Assembly (NCBI GenBank): GCA_003452185.1
Contig: DMJJ01000086.1
Coordinates: 1-9,059, forward strand
From: Verrucomicrobiales bacterium
GTDB lineage: Bacteria; Verrucomicrobiota; Verrucomicrobiia; Limisphaerales; UBA11320
Direction of reading: 5' to 3'
Length of the DNA: 9,059 bases
The notes beneath the pieces were generated by a model that had not been told where the DNA came from, ran no database searches, and was given only the letters and a program-made list of their open reading frames with translations. Position numbers and translations under genes: made by a program. Below are positions 5,087-9,059 of the stretch, in pieces (the first letter of the stretch is position 1; each line of letters begins with the position of its first letter).

Positions 5087-6978
5087 GCGACGGGAAATCG
5101 GGGCAACATGCTTCGGGAGGCAGCCCGGGCGCACTGACGCTCGGGGCTCTCGGTGTCGTCTATGGGGACATCGGGACAAGTCCGCTGTACGCCTTGCGCG
5201 AATGCTTCGCCCGAAAGGGGGCCCCGGAACCGACGCCGGAAAACATCATCGGGGTGGTGTCGCTGGTGCTATGGGCGCTGCTGCTCATCGTGGCGGTGAA
5301 ATACCTTCTGGTGGTGATGCGGGCTTCGAACCGGGGGGAGGGTGGAATTCTCGCCTTGTTGGCCCTCGCTTTCCCGCGGACCCAGGCGGGGCGGGGGCCC
5401 CGGGCCGGAGTGATCTTCGGCATAGGGGTCTTTGGCGCCGCTCTCCTGTATGGGGACGGCATGATCACTCCCGCGATCTCGGTGCTGAGTGCGGTGGAGG
5501 GGACGAGCGTCGCCACGCCTGCCTTCAACGCCTGGATTCTCCCCGTGACCATTGCTACGCTGGTGGCGCTGTTCGCGGCTCAGCGTCAGGGAACCGGTCA
5601 GGTGGGGGCGGTGTTCGGCCCGGTGATGGCCCTCTGGTTTCTGGTGGTGGCGTTTCTCGGGTTCCGCGGGATCCTCTCTGATCCGGTGATTTTGCAGGCC
5701 TTGAGCCCCGGGCCTGGGGCGGCCTTTCTCGGGCGGTGCGGTTGGGGTGGGTTTGTGGTGCTGGGGTCGGTGTTCCTTGCGGTGACCGGGGCTGAGGCGC
5801 TCTACGCCGACATGGGGCATTTCGGGATCGCGCCGATCCGGCGGGCTTGGTTCCTCCTCGTGATGCCGGCGCTCTTCCTAAGCTATCTGGGGCAGGGGGC
5901 GTTGATGATTCGGTCGCCGGAGGCTGTTCAGAACCCATTCTTCCTGCTCGCCCCGCGATGGAGCCTCTTTCCGCTCACGGGGTTGGCGACCGCCGCCACG
6001 GTGATCGCCTCCCAGGCTCTGATCTCGGGCGCGTTCTCGCTTAGCCTTCAGGCCATTCAGCTTGGGTATCTTCCCCGACTGCAGGTGCGGCACACCTCCT
6101 CCACCGAGCGGGGGCAGATTTACATGCCGCAGGTGAACTGGATCCTGATGGTGGCAAGCATCGGGTTGGTGCTCGGATTCCGGGAGTCGACCCGGCTGGC
6201 GGCGGCCTATGGGATCGCGGTGACGCTGGCAATGCTGACCACCACGGTGCTCTTTTTCTTCGCCTCCCGTCGGCTCTGGGGCTGGAGTCCCTGGCTTTGC
6301 GGGGCGGTTTGCCTTGGGCTTGGGAGCGTGGAGGGGGTGTTTTTCGCCGCCAACAGTCTCAAAATCCTGAGCGGCGGGTGGTTTCCGCTGGCGGCCGCCT
6401 CCTGCCTCTTTTTGATCATGACCACATGGAAGCGGGGAAGGGAGCTGCTTTGGGCCCGCCTCCAGCCGAGGGTCGTCCCGCTGGAGCTCTTTCTGGATGA
6501 TCCGGAACTCGCCCGACTTCCCCGGGTGGCTGGGACGGCCGTGTTCATGTCGGGGAACCCCGAGGGAACCCCCCTTGCGCTGCTTCACAACCTGAAGCAT
6601 AACCGCATCCTTCACTCCCAGAACATCCTCCTGACTCTCACCGTGGAGGATCTTCCCGCTGTGGAGCCGGGACGCCGCTTCTTCTCCGAACCGCTGGCCC
6701 CAGGCTTCACTCGCGTGATCGCGCGTCACGGGTACATGGAGGAGCCCAACGTCCCTGGGCTCCTGGAGGCGCTGCGGACGGAAGGCGTTCCTTTCGACCT
6801 CCAGAGCACCAGCTTTTTCCTGGGCCGGGAGTCGATCTCCCCGATGCGGTCCCGCGAGATCTCGCCGTGGCGCCATCGACTCTTCTCGCTCCTTGTCCGA
6901 AACGCGGAGTCGGCCTACGCCTACTACCGGATTCCGCCCGACCGGGTGGTGGAGCTGGGGATCCAGGTGGAGATTTAG
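5083..6978 (+). CDS. kup: Low-affinity potassium uptake transporter Kup (KUP/HAK/KT family)
   Basis: A 631-residue inner-membrane K+/H+ symporter, the normal length for Kup. Family hallmarks in order: GALGVVYGDIGTSPLYAL (21-38), RASNRGEGGILALLAL (80-95), LLYGDGMITPAISVLSAVEG (121-140), GAEALYADMGHFG (236-248), YLGQGALM (268-275), QALISGAFSLSLQAIQLGYLPR (311-332) and IYMPQVNW (346-353). The cytoplasmic C-terminal domain has GTAVFMSGNPEGTPLALLHNLKHN (484-507), TSFFLGRESI (576-585) and the typical end IPPDRVVELGIQVEI (617-631). The reading frame is open from 4897, but homology starts just after 5083, where a GTG overlaps the stop of the 80-residue gene by 4 nt; GTG is therefore chosen as start. 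No strong ribosome binding site is seen, consistent with coupled translation. It probably shares a transcript with the upstream small gene. Confidence 0.95.
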   Translation: MSDGKSGQHASGGSPGALTLGALGVVYGDIGTSPLYALRECFARKGAPEPTPENIIGVVSLVLWALLLIVAVKYLLVVMRASNRGEGGILALLALAFPRTQAGRGPRAGVIFGIGVFGAALLYGDGMITPAISVLSAVEGTSVATPAFNAWILPVTIATLVALFAAQRQGTGQVGAVFGPVMALWFLVVAFLGFRGILSDPVILQALSPGPGAAFLGRCGWGGFVVLGSVFLAVTGAEALYADMGHFGIAPIRRAWFLLVMPALFLSYLGQGALMIRSPEAVQNPFFLLAPRWSLFPLTGLATAATVIASQALISGAFSLSLQAIQLGYLPRLQVRHTSSTERGQIYMPQVNWILMVASIGLVLGFRESTRLAAAYGIAVTLAMLTTTVLFFFASRRLWGWSPWLCGAVCLGLGSVEGVFFAANSLKILSGGWFPLAAASCLFLIMTTWKRGRELLWARLQPRVVPLELFLDDPELARLPRVAGTAVFMSGNPEGTPLALLHNLKHNRILHSQNILLTLTVEDLPAVEPGRRFFSEPLAPGFTRVIARHGYMEEPNVPGLLEALRTEGVPFDLQSTSFFLGRESISPMRSREISPWRHRLFSLLVRNAESAYAYYRIPPDRVVELGIQVEI

Positions 6979-6998
6979 GCTAGGGTTTGCCCCCTGGC

Positions 6999-7029
6999 CG
7001 CCCCGGTTCATGAGCCTCCTGCCGGGGCG
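6999..7029 (+). terminator. Hairpin after kup, possible terminator
   Basis: CGCCCCGG (6999-7006) and CCGGGGCG (7022-7029) form a perfect 8-bp stem with a 15-nt loop, 20 nt after the kup stop. No T-run follows, so assignment as a terminator is tentative. Position between kup and the peptide synthetase gene fits a transcript end. The rest of 6979-7155 shows no gene and no promoter I could call. Confidence 0.4.
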
Positions 7030-7155
7030 TTGGCGGGCCCGAACGAGTGCGGAAACCAGCCTCTTCGGCTTTAGCGAAAACTTCATCGTCCCTGCACTTT
7101 GCTTTCCTACAGATCCGACACCGGGTGGCGATAGACTGAGGGAGCGAGTTGTTGC

Positions 7156-9059
7156 ATGTCTTTCGGCTCAAAGGATTCGAGTGGGGATCACACACCCCGG
7201 CTCACGGATGGACTGGCCCGGCTGATTCGGGACGTTCAGGCCGGGCCCGGGGGCGTTTTGCGGATGACTCCCGACCAGGCGGCGCTCTGGGAGCTGGAGC
7301 GGCTTCCTGCGGCTCCGTGCTCGGCGCACCTCGGTGCGGTGATGCGGTGTCGCGGGGGCTTGAACCCCGAGTACCTCCGGCATGCGTTCGCTGAGCTGCA
7401 GCGTCGGCAAGAACTCCTCCGCTCAACGGTCGGCCTGCACCAGGAGTCGCCCGTCTTCCTGGTGGCCCCTGAAATGGATCTTCCCTGGACGGCTGTCGAC
7501 CTGAGCACCGCCATTCCGTGCGATCGGGAGCGGCTGGAGCGGGAGCTGATCGACGGGGCCTTCACCCGGCCGTTCGCGCGACGGAAGTCCCCCCTCTGGA
7601 GAGCGCTCTGGATCAAGCGGCGGGAGGACGAGGGCCTGCTGGTTGTCGTGATTCATCAGCTCATCGCGGATGTGGCGTCGCTGGAGGTGATTTTCGCTGA
7701 GATCAGCGAGCACTACGCTGCCAGCGCGGCTGGCCAGCCCTTCTGGCTTCCCCGCATCGAGATCCCGTATTCCGCGCTGCTCGCCTCCCAGACCCGGCGG
7801 ACGAGCGGGGTGGCGCGAGCCCATCTTCAGGCCTGGTGGCACGGCCAGCTGGCCGGCTCTCCCCAGGCGGTGTTCCTTCCCGGGTTCCGGCGGTCCGGCC
7901 CCTCGGAGCCTGCCATGGTTCCGCCCGTCCGGTTCCTGGAGGATGCCCCGTTGGCCGATGGGATCCGCGCCTTCTCACTCGAGACCGGGGTGAGTCCCTC
8001 GACCGTGGTGTTCGCGGGCCTGATCGCGGTGCTGCACCGTTACACCTCGGGCAAGGATTTTGTCGTGGCGACCGAGGCGGTGACGGGTGGAGTGGGCGGC
8101 ACACAGGGGGTGGTGGGGCCGTTCTCGAGCCCGTTGCCACTCCGGATCCGGTGGGCGGAGGAGCCGGGGTTTCGCGAGCTGGCCGACATCACCGGTGCGG
8201 TGATGACCCAGGCGTACCGACATCGGGACCTCTCCTACCAGGAGGTGCTCCGCTCGGGGCTTGGTGATCCGGTCCCGCTCCCCGGACTGCTCCCCAGGAT
8301 TCTCTGCCGGTTTGAGGGAAGGGGATGGATGCTCCCTGAGTTTGAGGGGGTGGAGGTGACGGTCCTCGAGCGGCGACGGGGGCCGGGGCCGTTTCATCTC
8401 GTGGTGGACATCCGATCGGGCCCCTCGGGGCTTGAGGGAAGTGTTGATTTCAGGCCTGACGCAATTGATCGCGAGACAGTGCGCCGATTCACCCAGCACC
8501 TCCAGACCCTCCTGTCGGGAGGGCTTGCAACCCCGTCCGCCTCGCTGGGGCACCTCCCGTTGCTGCCTCGGCGGGAGCGGGAGCTGGTGACCCGAGACTG
8601 GAGCCACACCTGGGTGAAGGTCCGCGAGGAGATCGGGGTGCATGAGCTGATCGAGGAGCAGTCGAAGGCCGCGCCCGGAGGGGTCGCAGCCGTGTGCAAG
8701 GACGACTCCCTGACCTACGGGGAGCTGAACGCGTTGTCGAACCGCCTGGCCCACGAGCTTCGGAGCGAGGGGGTGGGGAAGGGAACCCCCGTCGGGGTCT
8801 GGCTTCCGCGCTCCATCGACCAGCTGGTCTGCCTCCTGGGGGTGCTGAAGGCCGGCGGCGCCGTGGTGTCGCTTCACCCCGGGTGGGCCCTGGGCGAGGT
8901 GCGGCAGGCCCTGGAACAGGCGGGGGTGAGTCTGCTTCTGACCCAGCCGCGGCTTGCGCGAATCCTTTCCTCGATCCCGGGGTCCCGTGCGTGGCCTCAC
9001 GTGGTCTTTCTCAGGCGGACGCCGCTTGGGGTGGTCGCCCTGGGGGCGGATGACGGGGC
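7156..9059 (+). CDS. Non-ribosomal peptide synthetase, N-terminal condensation domain and start of adenylation domain, cut by window edge
   Basis: The first 634 residues are visible with no stop. After about 36 residues comes a condensation (C) domain: MTPDQAALWELE (37-48, C1 region), RRQELLRSTV (83-92, C2), HQLIADVAS (167-175, C3), GVVGPFSSPLPLR (318-330, C5) and HRDLSYQEVL (356-365, C6). A linker SLGHLPLLPRRERELV (463-478) leads into an AMP-binding domain: LTYGELNALSNRLAHELR (519-536) and the A2 region LKAGGAVVSLHPGW (564-577). Such proteins activate an amino acid and join it to an upstream acyl or peptidyl group. The C3 motif normally reads HHxxxDG; here the catalytic second His is Gln168 and the Gly is Val173, so peptide-bond formation by this domain is doubtful. 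ATG 7156 is the only likely start because an in-frame TAG lies at 7132-7134 and no ATG, GTG or TTG codon falls between them in frame. GAGGGAG (7138-7144) is a plausible, slightly distant ribosome binding site. The substrate code lies past the window. Confidence 0.9.
   Translation, partial: MSFGSKDSSGDHTPRLTDGLARLIRDVQAGPGGVLRMTPDQAALWELERLPAAPCSAHLGAVMRCRGGLNPEYLRHAFAELQRRQELLRSTVGLHQESPVFLVAPEMDLPWTAVDLSTAIPCDRERLERELIDGAFTRPFARRKSPLWRALWIKRREDEGLLVVVIHQLIADVASLEVIFAEISEHYAASAAGQPFWLPRIEIPYSALLASQTRRTSGVARAHLQAWWHGQLAGSPQAVFLPGFRRSGPSEPAMVPPVRFLEDAPLADGIRAFSLETGVSPSTVVFAGLIAVLHRYTSGKDFVVATEAVTGGVGGTQGVVGPFSSPLPLRIRWAEEPGFRELADITGAVMTQAYRHRDLSYQEVLRSGLGDPVPLPGLLPRILCRFEGRGWMLPEFEGVEVTVLERRRGPGPFHLVVDIRSGPSGLEGSVDFRPDAIDRETVRRFTQHLQTLLSGGLATPSASLGHLPLLPRRERELVTRDWSHTWVKVREEIGVHELIEEQSKAAPGGVAAVCKDDSLTYGELNALSNRLAHELRSEGVGKGTPVGVWLPRSIDQLVCLLGVLKAGGAVVSLHPGWALGEVRQALEQAGVSLLLTQPRLARILSSIPGSRAWPHVVFLRRTPLGVVALGADDG

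Noticed and set aside
5878..7086. 402-codon minus-strand frame opposite kup
   Set aside because: Shadow of kup with basic, low-complexity product and no recognisable domain.
7975..9000. 341-codon minus-strand frame opposite the peptide synthetase
   Set aside because: Shadow of the NRPS frame, whose translation shows clear condensation and adenylation motifs.

Overview
The window is GC-rich chromosomal DNA from a Gram-negative-type bacterium. The mix of genes fits a member of Verrucomicrobiota (perhaps the Opitutales): a long ammonium transporter with a signal peptide and an Ala/Pro leader, a CitMHS_2-like Na+/H+ antiporter, and starts with little or no Shine-Dalgarno sequence. That assignment is inferred from general resemblance and is only moderately secure. 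No tRNA, rRNA, CRISPR array or insertion sequence was recognised.

Left part, nitrogen control (1-4757). A PII signal-protein gene runs off the left edge on the minus strand. A 12-TM-class ion antiporter gene lies upstream of it on the same strand. A second PII gene and an ammonium transporter gene (glnK-amtB) form a plus-strand operon. The two PII proteins match at 53 of the 56 residues that can be compared, although about half the codons differ. Each PII gene is preceded by a close match to a sigma-54 (-24/-12) promoter, followed by a leader of about 150-175 nt. This suggests that both units are switched on by nitrogen limitation through an NtrC-type activator. The antiporter between them is not obviously under sigma-54 control.

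Middle part (4758-6978). After a strong GC hairpin comes an unrecognised 80-residue membrane protein gene. Its stop codon overlaps the GTG start of kup, a full-length potassium uptake transporter, by 4 nt.

Right part (6979-9059). A short intergenic stretch with a second GC hairpin leads into an open reading frame that runs off the right edge. It begins with a non-ribosomal peptide synthetase condensation domain, followed by the first part of an adenylation domain. The condensation motif HHxxxDG reads HQLIADV, so the catalytic second His is Gln. This looks like the left boundary of a secondary-metabolite gene cluster abutting housekeeping transport genes, opening with a probably non-canonical or inactive condensation domain.
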